From assembly GCA_002292975.1 (NCBI GenBank), contig DBCI01000108.1:1-9230 (forward strand): 9,230 nucleotides of DNA, given 5' to 3'. Source of the stretch: Polynucleobacter sp. UBA962. Its GTDB lineage: Bacteria > Pseudomonadota > Gammaproteobacteria > Burkholderiales > Burkholderiaceae. This document shows, in pieces, positions 1-7,057 of the stretch (the first letter of the stretch is position 1; each line of letters begins with the position of its first letter). The translations under genes and the position numbers were made by a program. Under the pieces are notes generated by a model. The model was given only the letters and a program-made list of their open reading frames with translations. It did not search any database and was not told the DNA's origin.

Positions 1-1
1 A

Positions 2-304
2 GTAGGGCGCCCGGATGAGATGACCGGCGAAGCGATTTGTGCATTCGTTGTTCTTAAAGGAAAGCGGCCTGAGGGCGATGATGCCAAGAAGATTGCGGTT
101 GAATTACGTAACTGGGTTGCTAAAGAAATTGGCCCAATTGCAAAACCCAAAGATATTCGTTTTGGCGATAACTTGCCTAAGACCCGCTCTGGAAAAATTA
201 TGCGTAGACTCTTGCGCGTGATTGCCAAGGGGGAAGAGATTACCCAAGATACCTCTACCCTAGAGAATCCGGCGATCTTAGACCAGTTAAAACAACCCCT
301 CTAG
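2..304 (+). CDS. acs: Acetyl-CoA synthetase, C-terminal end (partial, 5' end outside window)
   Basis: This is the last 100 residues of an AMP-forming acetyl-CoA synthetase, which makes acetyl-CoA from acetate, ATP and CoA in the cytoplasm. The open frame runs in from the left edge, so the true start is not visible; the internal Met at position 20 is not the start. The visible part is the mobile C-terminal domain. It has the family phrase [11 protein letters not shown] near its beginning and [12 protein letters not shown] near residues 59-70. The lysine of SGK, encoded at 194-196, is the catalytic lysine of the family and the known site of regulatory acetylation in Acs. The stop is TAG at 302-304. 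Identity as an Acs-type enzyme is strong. A propionyl-CoA synthetase is less likely but cannot be fully excluded from this fragment. Confidence 0.93.
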   Translation, partial: VGRPDEMTGEAICAFVVLKGKRPEGDDAKKIAVELRNWVAKEIGPIAKPKDIRFGDNLPKTRSGKIMRRLLRVIAKGEEITQDTSTLENPAILDQLKQPL

Positions 305-318
305 TGATGTGCACTGGC

Positions 319-343
319 TCGAAGGGCTTAGCAAGCTCTTCGA
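319..343 (+). other. Perfect RNA hairpin between acs and tRNA-Ser
   Basis: An inverted repeat with an 11-bp stem (319-329 pairing with 333-343, one G-U pair) encloses a 3-nt loop AGC. It lies 15 nt after the acs stop codon, so it could end or protect the acs transcript. There is no T tract after it, so it is not a canonical intrinsic terminator. It also sits where the -35 element of the tRNA promoter would be expected. Confidence 0.45.
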
Positions 344-347
344 ACCG

Positions 348-353
348 TATAAT
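348..353 (+). promoter_or_regulatory. Candidate -10 box (TATAAT) for tRNA-Ser
   Basis: A consensus TATAAT hexamer lies 9 nt upstream of the first base of the mature tRNA. Transcription would start only a few bases before the tRNA, giving a very short 5' leader. No good -35 hexamer is visible 16-18 bp upstream, because the hairpin occupies that place. The box is flanked by ACCGT (344-348) and ACGGT (356-360), a small inverted repeat. The assignment rests on the perfect hexamer and its position only. Confidence 0.45.
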
Positions 354-362
354 GAACGGTCC

Positions 363-452
<90 letters not shown>

Positions 453-511
453 TATGGGTTTTGTGATCACTTTTTTGTTTAATCAAAGGATCCTGTCAAT
501 AGGCTTCATCA
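453..511 (+). promoter_or_regulatory. Spacer between tRNA-Ser and acyl-CoA ligase, with palindrome plus T run
   Basis: The 59-nt gap holds the 8-bp palindrome GTGATCAC (463-470) directly followed by six T (471-476). It also holds TTTAAT (478-483), which could be a -10 box for the ligase gene, though I see no convincing -35 partner. AAGGA (486-490) is about 21 nt from the ATG, too far for a normal ribosome binding site. TAGG (500-503) is at a usable distance but weak. The palindrome lacks a loop, so it is not a standard terminator hairpin. Function is uncertain. Confidence 0.25.
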
Positions 512-2167
512 ATGAAAAGTTCAATCTATACCCAAGGTCTTGATAAGAACCCCGCCAATTATGTGGCTCAGTCCCCCTTAACATTTATTGAGCGTGCCGC
601 AACGGTGTATCCCGAGCGAGTCGCGGTTGTCCACGGAGATATTCGCAGGAACTGGGCGCAAACTTATGCCCGTTGTCGCGCATTTGCATCGGCGCTAACC
701 AAGCATGGGGTACAGCGCTTTGATACGGTAGCAGTAATGCTTCCAAATATTCCTGCAATGGTCGAGGCGCACTTTTCAGTTCCCATGACGGGCGCAGTTC
801 TCTGTGCATTAAATACCCGCCTAGATGCCCCAGCAATCGCATTTATGTTGGAGCATGGTGAGGCGAAAGTTGTTCTCATTGATCCTGAGTTTTCTGGTGT
901 GATGGGTGCCGCATTAAATATCTTGCGGGATAAGAATTTACCTCTTCCATACGTTGTCGATGTGAGTGATGTTTTATATCAAGGCTCAGCAAAACCGATT
1001 GGTGCAATCGAGTATGAGCAATTGATTGCGTCGGGCGACCCCCAATTCTCATATCAATTGCCTGCGGATGAATGGGACTCGATTTGCTTAAATTACACCT
1101 CTGGAACAACCGGTAACCCCAAAGGGGTGGTTTACTCGCATCGAGGCGCATATACCAATGCAATCTCCAATATCTTGGAGTGGGATATGCCGCGCCACCC
1201 GATTTATTTGTGGGTCTTGCCACTTTTTCATTGCAATGGATGGTGTTTCCCATGGACAGTAGCCGCACGAGCTGGAGTGAATGTTTGTCTCCGTAAAGTG
1301 GATGCTCAAAATATCTTTGAAGCTATTCGTAAGTATCATGTAACTCATTACTGCGGGGCGCCCATTGTGCACAACATGTTGATTAATGCCCCCGCTGAGA
1401 TGAAGCAGGGTATTAACCATACCGTGAGCGCAATGGTGGCGGGCGCCGCTCCCCCGGCAGCCATGATTGAAGGTATGGAAAAAATGGGTTTTGATATTAC
1501 TCATGTGTATGGCTTGACCGAGACCTATGGTCCCGCCGCAGTGTGCGTTAAGCATGATGATTGGGCCGACGCTGATGTTGGTGAGCGCGCCCGTTTGAAT
1601 GCAAGGCAGGGCGTGCGTTATCACCTCCAGCATGCAGCAATGGTGATTGACCCCGAAACCATGCAGCCCGTACCAGCCGATGGCGAGACTATGGGTGAAA
1701 TTATGTTTCAGGGGAATATCGCGATGAAGGGTTACTTAAAGAATGAGAAAGCGACGCAAGACGCATTTGCGCATGGCTGGTTTCATTCAGGTGATCTTGC
1801 AGTGATGTTTCCGGATGGTTACATCAAGATTAAAGATCGCAGTAAGGACATCATCATCTCAGGCGGTGAGAATATTTCTAGCATTGAGGTCGAGGACGTT
1901 CTCTATCGTCACCCAGCAGTATTGGCTGCGGCAGTGGTTGCTAAACCTCATCCGAAGTGGGGCGAGACCCCCTGTGCTTTTATTGAACTCAAAGCGGGTA
2001 CAAATCCAACGCCACAAGAGATTGTGGAGCATTGCAAAATGCATTTAGCTGGATTCAAGATTCCACGTGCTGTGGTCTTTGGTGAGATTCCTAAAACGGC
2101 CACAGGAAAGATTCAGAAATTTGAGCTTCGTAAACGAGCTGGTTCAGCCTCTGCTATTGACGTATAA
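512..2167 (+). CDS. AMP-forming acyl-CoA synthetase (AlkK/DmdB-like)
   Basis: This 551-residue cytoplasmic enzyme activates a carboxylic acid to its CoA thioester through an acyl-adenylate. The full ANL-superfamily motif set is present: phosphate-binding loop YTSGTTGNPKG (195-205), YGLTETYGP (333-341), GWFHSGD (422-428, with the ATP-ribose Asp428), the hinge region KDRSKDIIISGGENISSIEVE (441-461), and the C-terminal catalytic lysine K533 in TATGK. The stretch PLFHCNGWCFPWT (237-249) and the length fit the medium-chain ligase group that includes AlkK and the methylmercaptopropionate-CoA ligase DmdB. The ATG start gives a family-like N-terminus, but its ribosome binding site is weak. The dehydrogenase gene begins 2 nt after the stop, so the two are almost certainly one transcript and may act in sequence on the same acyl-CoA. 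The substrate is not determinable here: MMPA, medium-chain fatty acids, branched acids and 4-keto or 4-hydroxy acids all remain possible. Confidence 0.9.
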   Translation: MKSSIYTQGLDKNPANYVAQSPLTFIERAATVYPERVAVVHGDIRRNWAQTYARCRAFASALTKHGVQRFDTVAVMLPNIPAMVEAHFSVPMTGAVLCALNTRLDAPAIAFMLEHGEAKVVLIDPEFSGVMGAALNILRDKNLPLPYVVDVSDVLYQGSAKPIGAIEYEQLIASGDPQFSYQLPADEWDSICLNYTSGTTGNPKGVVYSHRGAYTNAISNILEWDMPRHPIYLWVLPLFHCNGWCFPWTVAARAGVNVCLRKVDAQNIFEAIRKYHVTHYCGAPIVHNMLINAPAEMKQGINHTVSAMVAGAAPPAAMIEGMEKMGFDITHVYGLTETYGPAAVCVKHDDWADADVGERARLNARQGVRYHLQHAAMVIDPETMQPVPADGETMGEIMFQGNIAMKGYLKNEKATQDAFAHGWFHSGDLAVMFPDGYIKIKDRSKDIIISGGENISSIEVEDVLYRHPAVLAAAVVAKPHPKWGETPCAFIELKAGTNPTPQEIVEHCKMHLAGFKIPRAVVFGEIPKTATGKIQKFELRKRAGSASAIDV

Positions 2168-2169
2168 AG

Positions 2170-3969
2170 ATGCCAGCTGATTATCGTGCCCCACTCGCAG
2201 ACATGCAATTTATCTTGCATGAACTGATTCCTTTCTCCAAGATTAATAGTCTGCCAGCTTATCAAGAAGTAAGCGATGATTTGGTCAATACGATTTTGGA
2301 AGAAGCCTCTAAATTTGCGAAAGAGGTCTTGGGTCCCTTGAACTGGACGGGGGACCAAGAAGGCTGTTCATACTCGGAAGGGTTGGTGAAGACCCCGCAG
2401 GGATTTAAAACTGCTTATCAACACTATATTGAGGCGGGTTGGATTTCATTAGCTGCCAATGCTGATTTTGGCGGACAAGGGCTCCCCATTACTCTAGCCA
2501 CACCCGTGAACGAGATGTGGCATTCAGCCAATATGGCATTCATGTTGTGTCCCATGTTAACTGCCGGGGCGATTGAAGCAATAGAGCATCACGCTTCTTC
2601 TGATCAGCAAGCGCTCTATTTACCACCCCTTGTTTCTGGCCAATGGGCCGGAACCATGAACCTGACCGAGCCCTCTGCGGGATCCGATCTCTCCGCCGTG
2701 AGTTCAAAAGCGATTCCAAACGGTGACCACTATTTAATTAGTGGCACTAAGATCTTTATTACGTACGGTGAACATGACTTTACTGAAAATATTATTCATT
2801 TAGTACTTGCACGTCTGCCCGACGCACCCCCAGGGGTCAAGGGGATTTCATTATTTATTGTTCCTAAGTTTTTGGTGAATGTCGATGGTAGTCTAGGAAA
2901 GCGCAATGATGTGCAATGCATCTCGATTGAACATAAATTAGGAATTCATGCAAGTCCAACGGCAGTGATGTCGTTTGGGGAATCCGGTGGTGCAATTGGC
3001 TATCTGGTCGGTGAAGCCAATCGTGGACTGGAATATATGTTCACGATGATGAACAATGCGCGCTTAGCGGTTGGTCTAGAGGGTGTTGCAATTGCTGAGC
3101 GCGCCTATCAGCAAGCAGCACAATATGCCCAAGAGCGTGTACAAGGGAAGGTTCCACAAAAAACAGAGAAGCTACCAATCTTGCATCATGCAGATGTGCA
3201 GCGTATGTTGATGCTCATGAAAACGCAGACTGAAGCCATGCGGGCACTTGCCTATATTGCCGCAGCACAATCCGATCTCGCACAAAAGCATCCAGATGCG
3301 TCTATTCGTGATGCCAGTCAAAAGCGCGTGGATTTATTAACCCCGATTGTGAAGGCATGGTCTACCGAGCAGGCGATTGAGATTGCTTCGCTCGGAGTGC
3401 AGGTGCATGGTGGCATGGGCTACATTGAAGAAACGGGTGCAGCCCAACATCTACGAGATGCTCGTATCACCACAATTTATGAAGGTACAACAGGAATCCA
3501 AGCTGGCGATCTCTTAGGACGCAAGATTATTCGGGATGAGGGGCAAGAGGCAAAAAGTCTATTTAAAGAAATGCAAGCCAGCGTTACCGATCTCACACGA
3601 TCTCCCTCGGAAGAGTTGCAAACTATTGGTCATGCACTGGAGAAAGCTATTGCGGCTTTAGATCAGGCAGTCGATTGGTTATTACAGATGCATACCAAAA
3701 ATCCCCAAGCTACTTTGGCAGGTGCTTACCCCCTCCTTAAATGCTTTGGCATTGTGAGCGGCGGATGGCTTTTGGCCAAATCCGCATTGATTGCTTCCCA
3801 TAGACTTCAAAAAAATTCAGGTGATCGCTTTGCCCAACAAAAGATTGCTAGCGCGGTCTTTTATACCCATGAGGTTTTGGCTCAAGCACCCGGTCTTGTT
3901 GCGACCATTTGCTCCGGTGAGTCTATAGCAAAAGCAATGCGTGATGGTTTAGCGGATTTATTGCATTAA
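2170..3969 (+). CDS. Acyl-CoA dehydrogenase, ~600-residue DmdC-like type
   Basis: This 599-residue FAD enzyme oxidises an acyl-CoA to the 2-enoyl-CoA and probably passes electrons to electron-transfer flavoprotein. It is longer than the usual 380-400-residue enzyme. It has an N-terminal extension starting YRAPLADMQF (residues 5-14), the central FAD core with TEPSAGSD (166-173) and QVHGGMGY (411-418), and an added C-terminal helical region after about residue 450. The catalytic base is expected to be E438 in IYEGTTGIQ (436-444), and it is present. This domain plan and the N-terminal motif match the group that contains methylmercaptopropionyl-CoA dehydrogenase DmdC and related broad-range dehydrogenases. 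The gene starts 2 nt after the ligase stop with no clear ribosome binding site of its own, which suggests translational coupling. Its stop overlaps the stop of the convergent kinase gene. Family assignment is firm; substrate is inference. Confidence 0.92.
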   Translation: MPADYRAPLADMQFILHELIPFSKINSLPAYQEVSDDLVNTILEEASKFAKEVLGPLNWTGDQEGCSYSEGLVKTPQGFKTAYQHYIEAGWISLAANADFGGQGLPITLATPVNEMWHSANMAFMLCPMLTAGAIEAIEHHASSDQQALYLPPLVSGQWAGTMNLTEPSAGSDLSAVSSKAIPNGDHYLISGTKIFITYGEHDFTENIIHLVLARLPDAPPGVKGISLFIVPKFLVNVDGSLGKRNDVQCISIEHKLGIHASPTAVMSFGESGGAIGYLVGEANRGLEYMFTMMNNARLAVGLEGVAIAERAYQQAAQYAQERVQGKVPQKTEKLPILHHADVQRMLMLMKTQTEAMRALAYIAAAQSDLAQKHPDASIRDASQKRVDLLTPIVKAWSTEQAIEIASLGVQVHGGMGYIEETGAAQHLRDARITTIYEGTTGIQAGDLLGRKIIRDEGQEAKSLFKEMQASVTDLTRSPSEELQTIGHALEKAIAALDQAVDWLLQMHTKNPQATLAGAYPLLKCFGIVSGGWLLAKSALIASHRLQKNSGDRFAQQKIASAVFYTHEVLAQAPGLVATICSGESIAKAMRDGLADLLH

Positions 3970-4976
3970 GCAATACCAACGCACTCCAAACCAATTTCTG
4001 CTAGCAGCCCAGACTTCTGACCATTTTCGGCGGCATCGCTAGCGCTGGCGTTGCCATCTACCGCCCGCTGTGCCACGCCATGTAAGATGGCTGCAATACG
4101 AAAGAAGTTATAGGCCATATAAAAGTTCCAATCGGAGCCAATAGTTCTGCCGGAGTTTGTTTCGTACCAACGAATGTATTCCTGTTCAGAGGGAATGCCC
4201 AGCCCAATCAGGTCCAAGCCACCAATACCGCGCCATAAAGTTGGCGGAATTCTCCAAGCCATGCACTGATAGGAAAAATCTGCCATCGGATGGCCAAGAG
4301 TTGAGAGCTCCCAATCCAGTACGCCAATCACTTTATTTTCATGGTGATCAAAGATCATATTGTCTAAACGAAAGTCACCATGTACAAGAGTTGTTTCATC
4401 ATCAGTAGGAATGTGATGAGGCAACCATTCCATTAGTTTTGTGAGTGCTGCGGGGATCGGGATGGTACTGTCCTGCACTTGGCGTGACCAGCGACCCACC
4501 TGGCGAGCAAAATAATTTCCAGGCTTACCAAAACTCTCTAAACCGATTGCTTGGTAATCCACTTGATGAATCGCAGCAATCACTCGATTCATTTCTTGGT
4601 AGATTGCGCCTCGATCAGATTGGCTGAGATCGGGTAAGGATTGGTCATTGAGTACTCGCCCATCCAAAAAGGACATCAAATAGAAGGGCGTACCAACGAT
4701 ACTATCGTCCTCACAGTAAGACAGCATCTTGGGTACTGGGACCTCTGTCTTTGATAGTGCTTGCATCACGCGGTATTCACGATCAATCGCATGGGCCGAG
4801 GGTAATAACTTGCCACTTGGCTTCTTACGCAGTACCGCATGTTGATTGCCGCAACTAATTTTGTATGTTGGGTTGGATTGACCGCCTACCAATGGACTCA
4901 CTTCTAAACCTTTGGTATCCCAGGCCAAATCTTGAAGATATAGCTCAATTGCTTTTGTATTAAACGGGATGCGCAC
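3966..4976 (-). CDS. APH-fold phosphotransferase, ACAD10/11 kinase-domain type (LvaA-like)
   Basis: This 336-residue cytoplasmic kinase is related to aminoglycoside phosphotransferases but belongs to the acyl-CoA-associated branch. It starts GGQSNPTYKI (31-40), then has AVLRKKPSG (47-55) in the nucleotide-binding lobe with E67 in DREYRV. Brenner's motif HGDFRLDN (199-206) gives catalytic base D201 and N206, and VLDWELSTLGHP (219-230) carries the metal-binding D221. This motif set matches the kinase domain fused to acyl-CoA dehydrogenase in animal ACAD10/ACAD11, and LvaA of levulinate catabolism, which phosphorylates 4-hydroxyacyl-CoA. Nothing points to antibiotic resistance. The start is GTG (4974-4976): the nearest upstream in-frame stop is at 4995-4997, with no ATG between. 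It is the last gene of the minus operon, 8 nt after the SDR stop. The role as hydroxyacyl-CoA kinase is inferred from family and neighbours. Confidence 0.88.
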   Translation of the reverse strand: MRIPFNTKAIELYLQDLAWDTKGLEVSPLVGGQSNPTYKISCGNQHAVLRKKPSGKLLPSAHAIDREYRVMQALSKTEVPVPKMLSYCEDDSIVGTPFYLMSFLDGRVLNDQSLPDLSQSDRGAIYQEMNRVIAAIHQVDYQAIGLESFGKPGNYFARQVGRWSRQVQDSTIPIPAALTKLMEWLPHHIPTDDETTLVHGDFRLDNMIFDHHENKVIGVLDWELSTLGHPMADFSYQCMAWRIPPTLWRGIGGLDLIGLGIPSEQEYIRWYETNSGRTIGSDWNFYMAYNFFRIAAILHGVAQRAVDGNASASDAAENGQKSGLLAEIGLECVGIA

Positions 4977-4984
4977 GCAATGCT

Positions 4985-5755
4985 CTATAAAGAACTAACG
5001 AGATGTGCGCCATCGACCGCGATGGTGCTCCCCGACATAGCTTTGCCAGCATCGGATGCCAAGAGCAGAATGGGGCCATCTAAATCACTCAACTCACTAA
5101 AACGCCGACTCGGAATGCGCATACGAAGCTTTTCTCCCAGCTCGCTTTGCAAAAACTCTCGATTTAAATCAGTCACCACATATCCCGGTAGGATGGCATT
5201 AACGCGTATTTGATAACGCGCGAGTTCCAATGCCATTGTCTTGGTTGTCTGAACCACGCCTGCCTTGGAAATCGCATAAGGGGCGACCCCGTTGATTTGG
5301 CGCTCGCCTAATATCGATGCCATATTGATAATTGATCCACCGGTCTTGCTTGCCACCATGTGGCGTGCTGCTTCGGTCGCCACCAACCAGACTCCTTTTA
5401 GATTGGTGTCAATCACTTGATCCCAATCGGCCTCCGTTTGTTCTAGAAGGCTTTTGGTGACCGAGATACCAGCGTTATTAATGACGATGCTCGGTACGCC
5501 CCACTGAGTAATGGCATCAAAGCAGGCCTTGACGCTTTTGTTGTTAGTAACATCTAGAGCAAAGGCTTTAGCAGAACCACCATTTTGTTCAATGCTTTTG
5601 ACAAGTGATTCGAGTTGCTCCAATCTTCTAGAAGCTAGAGCTACTTTTGCACCCATACTTGCTAAGAGTTCGCTACAGTGACGTCCAATTCCGCTGGATG
5701 CGCCAGTGACCAAAGCAAGTTGACCATCTAGACGAAAGCGCTCAGCAGGGCTCAT
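4985..5755 (-). CDS. Short-chain dehydrogenase/reductase (SDR), classical type
   Basis: This 256-residue NAD(P)-dependent oxidoreductase has a Rossmann fold. Visible motifs, numbered from the chosen start, are the cofactor loop TGASSGIG (17-24), NNAG (93-96), the structural Asn118 in DTNLKG, and the catalytic S147, Y160 and K164 (YAISK). An ASRR stretch (41-44) after the second strand hints at a preference for NADP(H). I chose the ATG at 5753-5755 because it overlaps the stop of the upstream dehydrogenase as ATGA (5752-5755), the usual sign of translational coupling. A longer frame starting at 5791 would add 12 residues that are only read-through of the upstream gene's end. Between an ACAD10/11-type dehydrogenase and a matching kinase, it may interconvert a keto- and a hydroxyacyl-CoA, as LvaD does in levulinate catabolism. 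Standard SDR roles such as 3-hydroxyacyl-CoA dehydrogenase are also possible. Confidence 0.9.
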   Translation of the reverse strand: MSPAERFRLDGQLALVTGASSGIGRHCSELLASMGAKVALASRRLEQLESLVKSIEQNGGSAKAFALDVTNNKSVKACFDAITQWGVPSIVINNAGISVTKSLLEQTEADWDQVIDTNLKGVWLVATEAARHMVASKTGGSIINMASILGERQINGVAPYAISKAGVVQTTKTMALELARYQIRVNAILPGYVVTDLNREFLQSELGEKLRMRIPSRRFSELSDLDGPILLLASDAGKAMSGSTIAVDGAHLVSSL

Positions 5756-6915
5756 GCCTTTTGATCCAAAAGTTTTCTGGCCATACTCCAACGATGTACT
5801 TCACTGGGACCATCGTAGATACGGAAAGCGCGCATATCCGTAAAGATACGCATCACCGCAGTTTCACCGGTGACGCCTTGCCCGCCCATTATTTGAACGC
5901 AGCGATCAACGACTCGCCACTCAGCCTCTGAGCAAATTACTTTGGCACGACTGGATTCATAATTGCATTTCTCACCTTGATCGAGTAACCATGCAGTATG
6001 CAAAATATGTAAGCGTGCAGTTTGAAGATCCATGTCGTTATCCGCGAGCATGAATCCAACCCCTTCATGATCACCAAGCCGTTGACCAAATGCCTGACGC
6101 TTTTGTGCATAGGCAAGGGCAATATCATGTGCTCGACGCGCTTGACCCAACCAGCGCATGCAATGGGTCAATCGTGCCGGTGCCAGACGAACCTGCGCAT
6201 AGCGAAAGCCTTTACCCAGCTCACCCAAAATTTGATCTTCGGGAACGCGCAAATTAGTAAAGCGCAACACACTGTGGCCTCCCGCAAAGCATTGATCCAT
6301 TGAATCCATATTACGTTCAATTTCAATTCCGGGAGTATCCATGTCGGATAAGAACATGGTGGCTTGACCGTCCTCGGTGCGCGCCATGATGATGACGTAG
6401 TCTGAACCATCGGCACCAGTAATAAACCATTTACGACCATTAATTATGTAGTCTTTACCATCCTTGACTGCAGAAGTAAGTAGCATGGATGGATCTGATC
6501 CGGCACCAGGGGCTGGTTCCGTCATTGCAAAACATGAGCGTAGTTTTCCCTCTATTTGTGGAATCAACCAGCGTTTTTGTTGGGCGGGATTAGCAACCTG
6601 CTCCATCAAATGAATATTGCCCTCATCGGGCGCATGAATGTTCATGGCAATCGGGCCTAGCCGTGAATATCCGGACTCTTCAAAAATGACGGCTTTGGCA
6701 ACATGACTTAAGCCAAGCCCACCGTGTTTTTGGGAAGCATGAGGTGTTAACAAGCCTGCATTTTTAGCAAGGCTCACTAATTCTTGGCGAAGTTCAGGGT
6801 TGGGCCCATGGGGAGTTTCGCGCGGGTCACCCTCATAGGGCATGATCTTTTGGGCAATAAATTGCCGAGTTTTATCCTTTAGGGCAATTAGCTCAGGTGT
6901 GTGTAAAAAATCCAT
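5752..6915 (-). CDS. Acyl-CoA dehydrogenase, ACAD10/11-like (LvaC-like)
   Basis: This 387-residue flavoprotein is the first gene of the minus operon. It has the acyl-CoA dehydrogenase plan: an N-terminal helical domain, MTEPAPGAGSD (131-141) in the beta domain, RKWFITGADG (161-170), and a C-terminal helical domain with RQAFGQRLGDHEGV (273-286), QIMGGQGVTG (341-350) and RIYDGPSEVH (365-374). In ordinary members the last motif is YEGT with a catalytic Glu; here the aligned residue is Asp368 (codon 5812-5814), as I recall for the ACAD10/11 branch. That branch, and LvaC in P. putida, acts on 4-phosphorylated acyl-CoAs made by a partner kinase, and such a kinase lies two genes downstream. The ATG start gives the family-like N-terminus MDFLHTPEL; only a weak GAG-type ribosome site precedes it. 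Simple 2,3-dehydrogenation of an unphosphorylated acyl-CoA remains an alternative. Confidence 0.9.
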   Translation of the reverse strand: MDFLHTPELIALKDKTRQFIAQKIMPYEGDPRETPHGPNPELRQELVSLAKNAGLLTPHASQKHGGLGLSHVAKAVIFEESGYSRLGPIAMNIHAPDEGNIHLMEQVANPAQQKRWLIPQIEGKLRSCFAMTEPAPGAGSDPSMLLTSAVKDGKDYIINGRKWFITGADGSDYVIIMARTEDGQATMFLSDMDTPGIEIERNMDSMDQCFAGGHSVLRFTNLRVPEDQILGELGKGFRYAQVRLAPARLTHCMRWLGQARRAHDIALAYAQKRQAFGQRLGDHEGVGFMLADNDMDLQTARLHILHTAWLLDQGEKCNYESSRAKVICSEAEWRVVDRCVQIMGGQGVTGETAVMRIFTDMRAFRIYDGPSEVHRWSMARKLLDQKA

Positions 6916-6920
6916 ATCTC

Positions 6921-6949
6921 ATTGTAATCGCTGGTATTTAATTGCAATC
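6921..6949 (+). repeat. Tandem ATTGYAATC pair, 20-bp period, possible operator
   Basis: ATTGTAATC (6921-6929) recurs as ATTGCAATC (6941-6949), start to start exactly 20 bp, about two DNA turns. ATTGCAAT is itself palindromic. The pair overlaps the candidate minus-strand promoter, a position suited to a repressor or activator site. This is two short matches in an AT-rich spacer, so chance is a real possibility. Confidence 0.3.
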
Positions 6950-7044
6950 AGCAAATTTACAGCTTTAGAGCCCCGCGATGGTTAGGGTTTTCGATATAGA
7001 AGGAAGTGATGCAGATACATTATTCTTAATGAATTCAGGCTCAT

Positions 7045-7048
7045 AGGA
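7045..7048 (+). promoter_or_regulatory. Ribosome binding site AGGA deciding the livG start
   Basis: AGGA (within TAGGA, 7044-7048) is directly next to the TTG at 7049, leaving no spacer, so that codon is an unlikely start. It is 9 nt before the in-frame GTG at 7058, a normal distance. This favours GTG 7058 as the start of the livG-like gene. Confidence 0.55.
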
Positions 7049-7057
7049 TTGTGTACT

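Larger units (their letters stand above)
6916..7057. promoter_or_regulatory. Divergent promoter region between dehydrogenase operon and ABC importer
   Basis: These 142 nt separate two divergent operons and must hold promoters for one or both. On the minus strand TACAAT lies just upstream of the dehydrogenase ATG, with TTGCAA 15 bp before it. This is a plausible but short-spaced promoter that would give a nearly leaderless message. On the plus strand I see only weak -10 candidates such as TACATT (7016-7021) or TATTCT (7021-7026). The region also contains a tandem ATTGYAATC pair, listed separately. No regulator gene is next to it. Confidence 0.45.

Noticed and set aside
319..343. Intrinsic terminator for acs
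   Set aside because: The stem is good but no T tract follows it, so it is recorded only as a hairpin.
1088..1633. Antisense open frame of 181 codons (and another at 876-1268) inside the acyl-CoA ligase gene
   Set aside because: Both lie wholly opposite a gene with complete family motifs, show no recognisable domain and have low-complexity-free but unfamiliar residue patterns. They are shadow frames.
3966..4976. Aminoglycoside resistance kinase
   Set aside because: The motifs (GGQSNPTYKI, HGDFRLDN, LDWELSTLGHP) and the neighbours fit the acyl-CoA-linked ACAD10/11 branch, not a drug-resistance enzyme.
5756..5791. Longer SDR start at 5791 adding 12 residues
   Set aside because: The extra residues only re-read the end of the upstream dehydrogenase gene. 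The internal ATG forms a classic ATGA overlap and gives a normal SDR N-terminus.
7049..7057. TTG start for the livG-like gene
   Set aside because: AGGA touches the TTG with no spacer, whereas GTG at 7058 is 9 nt away and gives a normal N-terminus.
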